A DNA stretch of 64,000 bases from Chitinophagaceae bacterium (lineage in GTDB: Bacteria > Bacteroidota > Bacteroidia > Chitinophagales > Chitinophagaceae): contig SAIW01000008.1 in the NCBI GenBank assembly GCA_004028795.1, forward strand, positions 62,001 to 126,000. The letters run 5' to 3'. Every line of letters begins with the position of its first letter. Position 1 is the first letter of the stretch. The translations under genes and the position numbers were made by a program. The notes under the pieces were generated by a model. It was not told where the DNA came from and ran no database searches. It saw nothing but the letters and a program-made list of their open reading frames with translations. Shown piece by piece: positions 44,008 through 52,668 of the stretch.

Positions 44008-44277
44008 TTATAATTTGCTGCTTAACTCTTTACCTGCTTTAAAGCGGGCAACTTTTTTAGCTTTAATTTTAATGGTAGCACCTGTTTGAGGATTACGTCC
44101 TGTACGTGCAGCACGTTTAGAAACAGAAAAAGTACCAAAACCTACTAAAGTAACTTTACCGCCACCTTTTAAAGTTTTAGTAACAGCTTCTACAAAAGAA
44201 TCTAAAGTTGCGTTAGCTTGTGTTTTAGTAATACCTGCATCATCGGCAAGTTTTGCAATCAATTCAGCTTTGTTCAT
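44008..44277 (-). CDS. HU family DNA-binding protein
   Basis: An 89-residue nucleoid protein of canonical length: 'MNKAELIAKLADDAGITKTQ', 'GGGKVTLVGFGTFSVSKRAARTGRNPQTG' with the DNA-binding arm, 'KAKKVARFKAGKELSSKL'. It bends and compacts DNA. It has its own terminator, and TACATTTG is a good -7 box. Confidence 0.95.
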   Translation of the reverse strand: MNKAELIAKLADDAGITKTQANATLDSFVEAVTKTLKGGGKVTLVGFGTFSVSKRAARTGRNPQTGATIKIKAKKVARFKAGKELSSKL

Positions 44278-44309
44278 AGATGTTTTTTTAATGAGTTATT
44301 TAACTTTAA

Positions 44310-44317
44310 CAAATGTA
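44310..44317 (-). promoter_or_regulatory. -7 element TACATTTG of the HU gene
   Basis: An exact TAnnTTTG match, 32 bp upstream of the HU start on the minus strand. The -33 region reads TTT rather than TTG at 19-bp spacing. Confidence 0.5.
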
Positions 44318-44376
44318 GCGGCTTTTGATTTGCAGTAAAATTTATTTTCCTGAAATTTTAATTCACTGTATTTGCC

Positions 44377-44515
44377 AAAACCCTTATAGATAAAGGGTTT
44401 TAAAAGAATTTATTTTTTAAGTGAAAGATGATATTACAAGTAAAAATCGCTGAAACTCAATACTGCAAAGTATTTCAGAAGATTATATGCTGAAACCCTT
44501 TGCCTGTAAGGGTTT
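44377..44515. repeat. Pair of AAACCCTT-N7-AAGGGTTT hairpins flanking a third hairpin
   Basis: Two identical inverted repeats AAACCCTT-N7-AAGGGTTT lie at 44377-44401 (one extra bp each side) and 44493-44515. Between them CTGA...AATACT-GCAA-AGTATT-TCAG (44450-44478) forms a bulged hairpin. The whole 296-bp gap between HU and DUF4286 has no ORF I would call. The spacer lengths and arms also resemble recombinase core sites, but no recombinase is present. Confidence 0.4.
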
Positions 44516-44573
44516 GAAAGAAATATAGGGAAGTTGAATTACTAACAAACAAAAGCTTTTAATCTATCCACAT

Positions 44574-44879
44574 TCAATTCACAACCTGCATCAGCGAGCG
44601 AAAACCAACAATTTGATTGCCCCATTTATCTACTACTTCTTTTCTTAATGTAGCAGCATGATGCTCTATATAACGGTTGTACAATGCTTTACTTTCTGCA
44701 AAATATTGTACAGCATAAGTTACCCCTTCAGTTTCATCTGTTTCTAAAACACGTACAAACTGAAATTTTGAAAAACATTCGGTTGCCATTACATCGGGTA
44801 TATGTTGTTGTTGCATCCATTCTACCCATTGATGATGAATGTTGTATTGAACCAATGTTGTTACGTTATAAATAAACAT
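44574..44879 (-). CDS. DUF4286 family protein
   Basis: A 101-residue protein with the typical pattern MFIYNVTTLVQYNIHHQWVE, 'WMQQQHIPDVMATECF', 'FVRVLETDETEGVTYAVQYF' and 'YIEHHAATLRKEVVDKWGN'. It is a small ferredoxin-like alpha/beta fold of unknown role, conserved in Bacteroidota. The stop codon of xth lies 4 bp upstream, so the two are co-transcribed. Confidence 0.85.
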   Translation of the reverse strand: MFIYNVTTLVQYNIHHQWVEWMQQQHIPDVMATECFSKFQFVRVLETDETEGVTYAVQYFAESKALYNRYIEHHAATLRKEVVDKWGNQIVGFRSLMQVVN

Positions 44880-44883
44880 TTTA

Positions 44884-45654
44884 CTAATCTTTTAATTCTA
44901 CATAAATAGGGCAGTGGTCGCTGTGTTTTACATCAGGATAAATTCTTGCGTCCACTATTTTATTTTTTAAATTTTCTGTAACGCTTATATAATCTATTCT
45001 CCAGCCTTTATTTTGTAAGCGAACACTGGGGAAACGTTGGCTCCACCAACTATATGCACCTGTTGCTTCAGGATGCATATAGCGAAAAGTATCAACAAAA
45101 CCACTGCTTAAAAATTTATCCATCCACGCTCTTTCTTCCGGTAAAAAGCCTGAAGAGTTTTTATTGCCTTTAGGGTCGTGAATATCTATTGCAGTGTGTG
45201 CAATATTATAATCGCCCGTAATAATTAATTGAGGCCTTGTTTTTTTAAGGGTGTTTATATAGTCTAAAAACTCATCTAACCATTGATATTTATATGTCTG
45301 TCTTTCATCTCCGCTGGTACCGCTGGGGAAGTAGGCATTAATTAAGGTACGCTTACCAAAGTCAAGCCTGATAACCCTTCCCTCAAAATCACTTTGTTCT
45401 ATTTTATTGCCAAACTCAATATAATCGGGTTGTAGTTTAGTAAACACGGCAACACCGCTATAACCTTTTTTTTGTGCAGAAAACCAATAACTGTTATATC
45501 CTAAATCTTCTATTAGTTTATACTCAACATCATCTTTATTGGCTTTGGTTTCCTGTACACAAATTATATCGGCAGGATGCGTTTGCAACCAATCTATAAA
45601 ACCTTTTTTCATGGCAGCACGAATGCCGTTGGTATTGTAGGAAATAATTTTCAT
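44884..45654 (-). CDS. xth: Exodeoxyribonuclease III
   Basis: A 256-residue AP endonuclease of the EEP family. 'MKIISYNTNGIRAAMKKGF' (metal-binding Asn), 'ADIICVQETKA' (Glu), 'INAYFPSGTSGDERQTYKYQWL' (catalytic Tyr), 'IITGDYNIAHTAIDI' (Asp/Asn), 'YSWWSQRF' and 'HSDHCPIYVEL' (Asp-His). It is complete. It cuts DNA at abasic sites and removes 3' blocking groups in base-excision repair, and so acts downstream of MutY-type glycosylases. Confidence 0.95.
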   Translation of the reverse strand: MKIISYNTNGIRAAMKKGFIDWLQTHPADIICVQETKANKDDVEYKLIEDLGYNSYWFSAQKKGYSGVAVFTKLQPDYIEFGNKIEQSDFEGRVIRLDFGKRTLINAYFPSGTSGDERQTYKYQWLDEFLDYINTLKKTRPQLIITGDYNIAHTAIDIHDPKGNKNSSGFLPEERAWMDKFLSSGFVDTFRYMHPEATGAYSWWSQRFPSVRLQNKGWRIDYISVTENLKNKIVDARIYPDVKHSDHCPIYVELKD

Positions 45655-45698
45655 GAGAAGCGTTTAAGTAGTTAAAGTTAGCTGATTGAAATGATACA

Positions 45699-45718
45699 GT
45701 ACAAGTGTGCGACGCAAC
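45699..45718 (-). repeat. Dispersed intergenic repeat, copy 6
   Basis: On the minus strand it reads GTTGCGTCGCACACTTGTAC, the same 19 bases as copy 7 except the first base. Between xth and a barrel gene. Confidence 0.75.
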
Positions 45719-45754
45719 GGAAGTTGAATTATTTGTTACTGTTGATTACAAAAT

Positions 45755-46567
45755 TTATTCTACTTTTTTACCTGTATGAATAGTAACACCTAAACTTAAA
45801 ATCAATTGATAACTGCCGAACATTTGCCTCGCTGTACCCTGATAAATTCCTAAGCTACTATAGCTTGCAAAATCTAATTTATTGGCAAACTCCAAATAAA
45901 CCGATTTAAGGAAAGTAGCTCTGATAGCGGCTTCTGTGCCAATATTCCAACCGCCTATTTGAAAATGAGGATCGTTCTTTAGATTAAAAAACATGTTTTC
46001 TACATGCGGAACTAAAGGCCCAATACCCGCTTTTACGAAACCATCTACTTTAAAATTTTTATTATTCGATTCATACATTTTATAACGCTTTACCAGATTG
46101 AATAATAAAAAATTGGCACCATTGTTTAAGTAATAAAAAAAGCCGTTGGCTTCGTTGAATGCAATAGTTGTATCAACTTGTTTATTGTTTAGTGTGCCAA
46201 CTAAATGTGCATTTTGGTCTGAAATAATAAACTTAGTATGGTCGAAATTTATTTCAAAAAACAAATTCTTTTTTCTGTTAATTAAAAAACCTAAGCGGTA
46301 ATTGTATTGTGGAATAGAAAGCGGAATGCTGAATATTCCTTGGTCCCAACCGATATGATCGTGTCCCGAAATATTTTTTAATTTATAATCGTTACCTAAA
46401 GATGGTTGCATTACCCTAACTGTACTATGTGTGTACCATTCTTTGTTATAACCCCATGAAAAATAAATTTCGCCTTTACGTTCTTTTTTCTTTTTTGTTT
46501 CCTGAGCTGTGGTAATGCCTGAAAGAGTTGTTATTAAAACTATCAGCACACATAATCTTTTCGTCAT
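45755..46567 (-). CDS. Outer membrane barrel-like protein of unknown function
   Basis: A 270-residue protein. A signal peptide (ending SGITTAQ) and a Lys-rich segment (ETKKKKERKGE) are followed by beta strands with alternating aromatics ('EIYFSWGYNKEWYTHSTV', 'YNYRLGFLINRKKNLFFEINFDHTKF', 'FVKAGIGPLVPHVENMFF', 'VYLEFANKLDFASYSSLG', 'QLILSLGVTIHTGKK'). It is likely an 8- to 10-stranded outer-membrane barrel. I do not recognise the family. Confidence 0.7.
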   Translation of the reverse strand: MTKRLCVLIVLITTLSGITTAQETKKKKERKGEIYFSWGYNKEWYTHSTVRVMQPSLGNDYKLKNISGHDHIGWDQGIFSIPLSIPQYNYRLGFLINRKKNLFFEINFDHTKFIISDQNAHLVGTLNNKQVDTTIAFNEANGFFYYLNNGANFLLFNLVKRYKMYESNNKNFKVDGFVKAGIGPLVPHVENMFFNLKNDPHFQIGGWNIGTEAAIRATFLKSVYLEFANKLDFASYSSLGIYQGTARQMFGSYQLILSLGVTIHTGKKVE

Positions 46568-46666
46568 TTGCGGTAATAATTGTTTGCCGCAAAAGTATTA
46601 AGTTAAATGATTGCATGAAGTTGGAAAACAAATTGTTTATGCAGTACTTTGTTTTAATTATAAAAC

Positions 46667-47386
46667 ATGAGTAACATAGAAAAAGTTGTTCCATCAAAAG
46701 AGCATATTTATTTGGATGGGCCACGCCCCAGAATGTTTGAATTACGATTTGCTTTTAAAGTATTTACAGAATTTATAAAGGGATTTAGAAAACTGCATTT
46801 TGCCGGCCCTTGTATTACTGTATTCGGCAGTGCAAGGTTTGATGAAAACAATGAATATTATATTGCTACTAGAGAGTTTGGTAAACGCATAGCAGATATA
46901 GGTTTTACCACAATGAGCGGCGGTGGACCCGGCATAATGGAAGCTGCCAACAGAGGTGCATTTGAAAATGGTGGAAAAAGTGTTGGATGCAATATTAGAT
47001 TACCGTTTGAACAAAAACCTAACCCTTATGTACATACCAGCATAACGTTTGAACATTTTTTTGTTCGTAAAACTATTATGATAAAATATTCTTATGCTTT
47101 TATAATTATGCCGGGTGGCTTCGGAACAATGGATGAATTTTTTGAAACGCTAACATTGGTGCAAACCAAAACCATTAAAAATTTTCCGGTGGTGTTGTTT
47201 GGAAAAGAATTTTATGCTGATTTGTGGCAAGGTATTCAGGCAATGAGTAAGGCAGGAACAATTTCACCTGAAGATTTAAAATTGGTTTTGTTTACAGATG
47301 ATATTGATGAAGCTATTACACATATTCAGAAATATGTTGCCGATAATTACAGAATTCAGAAAAAGAGATGGTGGTGGTTTGAATAA
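46667..47386 (+). CDS. LOG family protein (Rossmann fold nucleotide phosphoribohydrolase)
   Basis: A 239-residue protein. It carries 'ITVFGSARF', 'TMSGGGPGIMEAANRGAFENGGKSVGCNIRLP' and 'FIIMPGGFGTMDEFFETLTLVQTKTI'. The last block contains PGGxGTxxE, the LOG active site that cleaves ribose-5-P from cytokinin nucleotides and other nucleotide monophosphates. The extra N-terminal 50 residues are typical of the bacterial long form. In bacteria the usual role is nucleotide salvage (PpnN-like) rather than hormone synthesis. Confidence 0.9.
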   Translation: MSNIEKVVPSKEHIYLDGPRPRMFELRFAFKVFTEFIKGFRKLHFAGPCITVFGSARFDENNEYYIATREFGKRIADIGFTTMSGGGPGIMEAANRGAFENGGKSVGCNIRLPFEQKPNPYVHTSITFEHFFVRKTIMIKYSYAFIIMPGGFGTMDEFFETLTLVQTKTIKNFPVVLFGKEFYADLWQGIQAMSKAGTISPEDLKLVLFTDDIDEAITHIQKYVADNYRIQKKRWWWFE

Positions 47387-47433
47387 AAAACTTAATACAG
47401 TAATAATTACCTGTTGCTTAAATTGCTGATACA

Positions 47434-50400
47434 ATGAAGAAATTTACGATACCTAAACTGTTAAATAGAATTTTTAAAATTTCCGGCATTACAATCGGCA
47501 GTATTTTGTTATTGATGTTCTTATTGCCTGTTCTATTTCCTGACTTTGTTTCAAAAAAAATTAAATCTTGGGCAAATGATGCTATAACAACAGAATTGAA
47601 TTTTTCTAAAGCAAGATTATCTTTCTTCAACCACTTTCCTTCATTAACATTAACCTTATACGATTGCAGTTTAAAAGGCTCCAAACCATTTGAGCGTGAT
47701 ACATTAATTAATGCTAAAGAAATTGCATTAGGTATTAATCTGGCGAGCATTTTCTCTTCTAAAATTACTATTGATGAAATTTATTTAACGCATAGTAATA
47801 TTAATGTTCAGGTAAATGAAAGCGGTTTAGCAAATTATAATATTTATAAAGTTGATACAACAAAACCAAAGCAGGCAAGCGATACAGGCAGTGCTTCTTT
47901 AAAAATTGAACGTATACAAATTGAATACAGTAACCTTACTTATAACGATAAGTCAATCCCCATTTTAATTAATGCAAAAAACTTAAACTATTTAGGTAAG
48001 GGAGATTTAAGCAAAGCTATTTTCGATTTAGCATCTTCTATTAAAACAGATTCTTTCGACCTGGATTATGGAGGTAAACATTATATCGGTTCAAAAAAAT
48101 TAAAAGCTAAACTCATAACTAAAATTAATACCCATTCATTAGCATTCATTTTTGAAAAGAATGATTTAGTGTTGAATAAACTACCGTTTAGTTTTAATGG
48201 AAAGTTTGAGTTTATGAAAGATGGTTATAATATGGATTTTAAACTCACTTCTATTGATGCTGATTTGTATGATGTGCTGAGTGCAGTACCACCTGAATAC
48301 ACGCCTTGGTTTACGAAAATGGATGCAAAAGGAAAAACAGAAATTAATGCATCCCTCGCCGGGCAGTATGTTGCTTCGCAGAATAAAATGCCTGATTTAA
48401 GTTTTGCAATGAATATTAATGATGGTTATTTAGATTACGAAAAAGCACCGGCATCAGTAAAAAATTTACTGTTTAAATTTTCTGCAAAGCTGCCTCAATT
48501 AAATACGGATAGTTTAAAAGTTGATATTGATACTTTGCATTTTACCCTTGATAAAAGTTATTTGAATGCAAACATGCACATAGTTGGCGTAAATCATGTT
48601 AACCTGAAAGCCTTTGCAGATGCTGACTTAGATGCAGAAAAATTATTTGATGCAACAGGCATTCAGGGATTAGATATAAAAGGAAATTATAAATGTAAAC
48701 TTATAGCCAATGGAAATTATTACGCAAAAGTTGTACGAAGTGGAATAAGAAAAGTTGATACAGTTGTTGCAAGTATTCCTTCTTTCAAATTACAATCATC
48801 TTTCACTAACGGGTTTATTAAATATAAATCTGTAAATAAACCTATTGAGAATATCAGCTTTAACATAAATGCTTCATGTGCTGATAGCAATTATAACCAT
48901 GCTGTTTTTTCCATTGAAAATATTAATGCAACAGCGGCAGGTAATTTTATTAAAGGCTTTATAAAAGCAGGCGGTAATGCAGATATACCAATAGATGCCA
49001 ACATTCAATCAAACATTAATCTTACCAGTATTAAAGAGTTTTATCCATTAGATGGAATTACTTTAAAAGGTAAGCTGGTAGCCAACCTTATTGCCAAAGG
49101 CAATTATAATACCGCTAAAAAAATATTTCCTGTAACAACTGTTGATTTGAATTTGAAAGATGGCATTATTCAAACAAAATATTATCCTAATCCTATTGAG
49201 CAAATTAATATTGAAGCCAATATAATAAGTACACAAGGCTCATTAAAAGATTTACAGGTTATTGTAAAGCCCGTAAGCTTTCAGTTTGAAGGCCAACCCT
49301 TTTTGTTACAAGCCGATATTAAAAACTTTACCAATATTAATTATAACATAAAAAGTAACGGCACGGTAGATGTAGGTAAAATTTATAAAGTATTCTCTCA
49401 AAAAGGGATTGATGTTAAAGGACTGATTAAAGCAAATCTTTCTTTACAGGGAACACAAGCAGATGCTGTTGCTAAAAATTTTGAAAGATTGCACAACTCA
49501 GGAACATTAGAATTAAAAAACTTTGCAGTAACAACAGATTATTTTCCTAAACCGTTTTTAATTAACAACGGAACACTTCGTTTTGAGCAAGATAAAATCT
49601 GGTTGCAAAATGTAAATAGTAACTACGGTAATTCAGACTTAACGGTTAACGGCTATCTCAATAACACTATAAACTATGTAATGAAAGATAAAGAAACATT
49701 ACATGGAGAAATTGTATTAGCTTCTAAAATAATTGACGTAAATGAGTTTATGGCTTTTGCAGCCGATACTTCTAAAGCAACAACAACTTCAACGGGTGTT
49801 ATTATGGTACCAGGCAATTTATCTGTTACTATAAATGCTTCAGCCAATAAAATAAAGTATAATGATATTTTTTTAAACAACTTTAAAGGGCAATTAGTAA
49901 TTGATACAGGCACTGTAAAATTAAATGAAACTGGTTTTGATGTTATTGGCACCAAAGCCAATATGAACGCAGTTTACAAAAGTGTTACGCCAACTAAAGC
50001 CCTGTTTGAGTATAACATTAAAGCCACAGATTTTGATATTCAACGTGCTTATAAAGAAATAAAAATCTTTCACGATATGGCAACTGCTGCTGCTTATTGC
50101 AAAGGCATTGTTTCTATAGATTATCATTTAAAAGGAAGATTGGGTGCAGATATGTTTCCTGTTTATCCTTCTTTGCAAGGCGGTGGAACCTTATCATTAC
50201 AAAAAATAAAAGTAAAAGGCTTTAAACTTTTTTCAGCAGTAAGCAAAGCCACCAACAGAGATAGCCTTAACAACCCTGATTTATCTAAGGTTGATATTAA
50301 AACAACTATTGCTAATAATATTATTACTATTGAAAAAATAAAAATGCGTGTATTCGGCTTCAGACCTCGTTTTGAAGGGCAGGTAAGTTTTGATGGCAAG

Positions 50401-50550
50401 TTGAATTTAAAAGGAAGAATAGGCTTGCCACCCTTAGGCATTTTCGGTATTCCGTTTTCTGTTACAGGTACGCAAAGCAACCCTGTAGTAAAATTGAAAC
50501 GTGGTGGAGATGGTAAGTTAGAAGAAACCTCAGATACAGAAGAGCAGTAA
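47434..50550 (+). CDS. AsmA family protein
   Basis: A 1038-residue envelope protein with a single N-terminal transmembrane helix (residues 16-36, SGITIGSILLLMFLLPVLF). Long runs of amphipathic beta strands follow, typical of bridge-like lipid transfer proteins: 'KIKSWANDAITTELNFSKARLSFFNHFPSLTLTLYDCSLKG' at the start, and 'VSFDGKLNLKGRIGLPPLGIFGIPFSVTGTQSNPVVKL' near the end. AsmA relatives move phospholipids between inner and outer membranes. The tail is acidic (EETSDTEEQ). It is a single gene with a downstream terminator. Confidence 0.9.
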   Translation: MKKFTIPKLLNRIFKISGITIGSILLLMFLLPVLFPDFVSKKIKSWANDAITTELNFSKARLSFFNHFPSLTLTLYDCSLKGSKPFERDTLINAKEIALGINLASIFSSKITIDEIYLTHSNINVQVNESGLANYNIYKVDTTKPKQASDTGSASLKIERIQIEYSNLTYNDKSIPILINAKNLNYLGKGDLSKAIFDLASSIKTDSFDLDYGGKHYIGSKKLKAKLITKINTHSLAFIFEKNDLVLNKLPFSFNGKFEFMKDGYNMDFKLTSIDADLYDVLSAVPPEYTPWFTKMDAKGKTEINASLAGQYVASQNKMPDLSFAMNINDGYLDYEKAPASVKNLLFKFSAKLPQLNTDSLKVDIDTLHFTLDKSYLNANMHIVGVNHVNLKAFADADLDAEKLFDATGIQGLDIKGNYKCKLIANGNYYAKVVRSGIRKVDTVVASIPSFKLQSSFTNGFIKYKSVNKPIENISFNINASCADSNYNHAVFSIENINATAAGNFIKGFIKAGGNADIPIDANIQSNINLTSIKEFYPLDGITLKGKLVANLIAKGNYNTAKKIFPVTTVDLNLKDGIIQTKYYPNPIEQINIEANIISTQGSLKDLQVIVKPVSFQFEGQPFLLQADIKNFTNINYNIKSNGTVDVGKIYKVFSQKGIDVKGLIKANLSLQGTQADAVAKNFERLHNSGTLELKNFAVTTDYFPKPFLINNGTLRFEQDKIWLQNVNSNYGNSDLTVNGYLNNTINYVMKDKETLHGEIVLASKIIDVNEFMAFAADTSKATTTSTGVIMVPGNLSVTINASANKIKYNDIFLNNFKGQLVIDTGTVKLNETGFDVIGTKANMNAVYKSVTPTKALFEYNIKATDFDIQRAYKEIKIFHDMATAAAYCKGIVSIDYHLKGRLGADMFPVYPSLQGGGTLSLQKIKVKGFKLFSAVSKATNRDSLNNPDLSKVDIKTTIANNIITIEKIKMRVFGFRPRFEGQVSFDGKLNLKGRIGLPPLGIFGIPFSVTGTQSNPVVKLKRGGDGKLEETSDTEEQ

Positions 50551-50593
50551 ATTAGTTATGTAACAAGCTTTTGGTTTTTCATGGCATCGTTTC

Positions 50594-50612
50594 TTGCGTC
50601 GCACACTTGTAC
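50594..50612 (+). repeat. Dispersed intergenic repeat, copy 7
   Basis: TTGCGTCGCACACTTGTAC, preceded by TTCATGGCATCGTTTC, which matches the upstream flank of copy 4. After the asmA-like gene. Confidence 0.75.
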
Positions 50613-50640
50613 TGTACAACAATAAGCATCAAAATAAAAT

Positions 50641-50669
50641 ATTAATGCCCAGCAAAGCGGGGCATTAAT
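50641..50669. terminator. Bidirectional terminator between the AsmA and lipoprotein genes
   Basis: Stem ATTAATGCCCaGC/GCgGGGCATTAAT with an AAA loop and one mismatch. It shares the GC-AAA-GC centre and GCCCC/GGGGC core with the terminator at 36401. Two convergent genes end here. Confidence 0.65.
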
Positions 50670-50761
50670 ATTTTAAAACTTTATTTCATCATTATGTTTA
50701 TCAAAAAATTATATGCTGTTAATTGATAGTTGGTTTTCTTTCAATTTCATCGTGGCGAATA

Positions 50762-51337
50762 TTATTTAGCTTCTTTTAAAGGAATGGTATAATTGCCTAC
50801 TACAGGTATGCTAACATTATTTGTATTTTTAAAAGAGCATGAAAAATTTCCGGCTATAACATAAGTTACATAAGCTGCTGTTGAATCTTTTTTTGTAATA
50901 CTTGTAATATTGTTTACAATATTAGTAGGTTCTAAAGCAGTATTATTGAATAAACTGGGAATACTGTTATCTACCAAACCAATTACCAAATCGCAATTAC
51001 AGTTTACTGCTGAAAGTAATAAACCTCCATCGAAAATTTTATGTGCACCTGGTTTAGTTGAAACAAAATCTGCATTATTTGTATAGTGTTTGATGTAACA
51101 ATCTAAATAATAGGCATCAACATTTATCTGACCGATATTAGTTACATTATAACTTTTAGTTGCTATGCAACCTTGTTGGTTAGCTAATACAAATGTTGAT
51201 ACTGAGCTTGTTGAATACTTTACATTCTGTATAAATGCATTTAAGTAGTATGGAGAGCTTACATTAGTATCGTTAGTTTTTCCACAACCTGCTAATACAA
51301 TGTAAAATATTAAACCATATGCTAAATACTTTTTCAT
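50762..51337 (-). CDS. Lipoprotein of unknown function
   Basis: A 191-residue protein with lipoprotein signal MKKYLAYGLIFYIVLAGC (lipobox LAGC). The mature part is rich in Asn, Thr and Val with four or five cysteines ('NQQGCIATKSYN', 'YYLDCYIKHYTNNADF', 'SAVNCNCDLVIGLVDNS', 'GNFSCSFKNTNNV'). It looks like a small beta-sandwich. It lies 24 bp after the Omp85-like barrel gene in the same direction, so it may work with that barrel at the outer membrane. No family recognised. Confidence 0.7.
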   Translation of the reverse strand: MKKYLAYGLIFYIVLAGCGKTNDTNVSSPYYLNAFIQNVKYSTSSVSTFVLANQQGCIATKSYNVTNIGQINVDAYYLDCYIKHYTNNADFVSTKPGAHKIFDGGLLLSAVNCNCDLVIGLVDNSIPSLFNNTALEPTNIVNNITSITKKDSTAAYVTYVIAGNFSCSFKNTNNVSIPVVGNYTIPLKEAK

Positions 51338-51361
51338 AATGTTTTATTATCTGTAAATAAA

Positions 51362-52582
51362 TTAAAATACCTCTCCTAAATTTACGTAAAAACCACTGCT
51401 ACCTTTTCCAATTCCATAATCTAAACAAAGATTTGCATTAGATTTTTTATTAAGCTTTATTCTTACACCTGCACCATAACCCGGTAAGAATGTATCGTAT
51501 GGACGAGGGTTTCCTGAAAAATTTTCAACATTAAAAAATACTACTCCACCAATTAATCCATTACGGGTAATTCTATACCTGTATTCTGTTTCAAAATATT
51601 TCATTTGTCTTCCTCTAAACCTGCTCTGCACATAACCTCTTCCTGTATTATATTGGTCATCCCAACCTGTACTCGGCAACATTAAATAGTTAAGATCGCC
51701 GGCAAGTGTCAGCCAATTATAACTCCAAAAAGCCAATGTATTTTTAGAGTTTCTGGGGAAATTAATATACTTTCTAATATCAATTAATAAAGACGCCCAC
51801 TCATCATCACTTCCTAATTCTTGTAAATTTTGTCTTAATACTACGTTTAAAAACACACCTTTTTCAGGATTTATTTGATTTGCTCTTGAGTCATATAATA
51901 ATTTAAAAACAGGTCCGCTGGCGGTTGCAGTTGTTCCTATTTGTTTTTGTATAAATACGTTTACTAATCTTGTTTGCGGGTCAATTACTTTAATTTTCCA
52001 GAAATAATCATAGTAATATCCAACTCCTGCATAAAGATTCTTATAAAATCTTTTCAGAATTGTTTCGTGAAGTTTAATTTGATTGAAATCTATCGTATGG
52101 TCTTGATTAGGATCAGTTGTTCCCCCCAAACCAAAAATATCTGAAGGGTAAGAAATATACCTGTTATCTGAAATAATATTATATTTCTCACCTTTCGACC
52201 ATATATCAGCATATAAAGGCAGTATTATTTGATTGTATTGAGAATAGGTTAAGCTGGTAGTAATTGTTGAAATTTTTGCGTCTTTTCCTTTATCATTATA
52301 GTAGCCAATGTTAGCACTAAGTAAACCTGCAAAACCGGTTTGTAAAGTATAACCTGCAGCGGGAAGAAAAGTTAAATAATAGCTTCTTTTCTTTAAAGAA
52401 GTAATGGTAGTATCGTTTTGTTTTAGTCGCTTTTTTTTACTCAATACATCATTTAAATCCTTGTCTTCTCTGTAGTTTATTGTTTTATTAATACTATCTG
52501 ATTGATTAGTGTTTGTTTGTGTGAACGAGCATATGGAGAATAATAATAAAAGGGTTATTAAGTTTAATTTCTTAAGCAGCAT
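51362..52582 (-). CDS. BamA/TamA-type (Omp85) outer membrane barrel without POTRA domains
   Basis: A 406-residue protein. A signal peptide (ending SICSFTQ) and a polar linker are followed by a 16-strand barrel of the bacterial surface antigen family: 'YLTFLPAAGYTLQTGFAGLLS', 'NPEKGVFLNVVLRQN', 'YNTGRGYVQSRFRGRQMKYFETEYRYRI' (RFRG corresponds to the VRGF-type tip motif), 'VENFSGN' and 'GAGVRIKLNKKSNANLCLDYGIGKGSSGFYVNLGEVF' at the end. The usual POTRA repeats are absent, so it is a short TamA-like member. The role is unknown. Confidence 0.85.
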   Translation of the reverse strand: MLLKKLNLITLLLLFSICSFTQTNTNQSDSINKTINYREDKDLNDVLSKKKRLKQNDTTITSLKKRSYYLTFLPAAGYTLQTGFAGLLSANIGYYNDKGKDAKISTITTSLTYSQYNQIILPLYADIWSKGEKYNIISDNRYISYPSDIFGLGGTTDPNQDHTIDFNQIKLHETILKRFYKNLYAGVGYYYDYFWKIKVIDPQTRLVNVFIQKQIGTTATASGPVFKLLYDSRANQINPEKGVFLNVVLRQNLQELGSDDEWASLLIDIRKYINFPRNSKNTLAFWSYNWLTLAGDLNYLMLPSTGWDDQYNTGRGYVQSRFRGRQMKYFETEYRYRITRNGLIGGVVFFNVENFSGNPRPYDTFLPGYGAGVRIKLNKKSNANLCLDYGIGKGSSGFYVNLGEVF

Positions 52583-52668
52583 GTGAACCGTTTAGTGCAA
52601 AATAACCCTTTATAGTAATTAAAGAGATTCGGATTATTTTTTAATCGTTTTTTAATTTTAGCTATTTT

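Noticed and set aside
44377-44515. Attachment sites of an integrated element (inverted AAACCCTT arms)
   Set aside because: No integrase, no tRNA target and no foreign genes are nearby. Only the hairpins themselves are supported.
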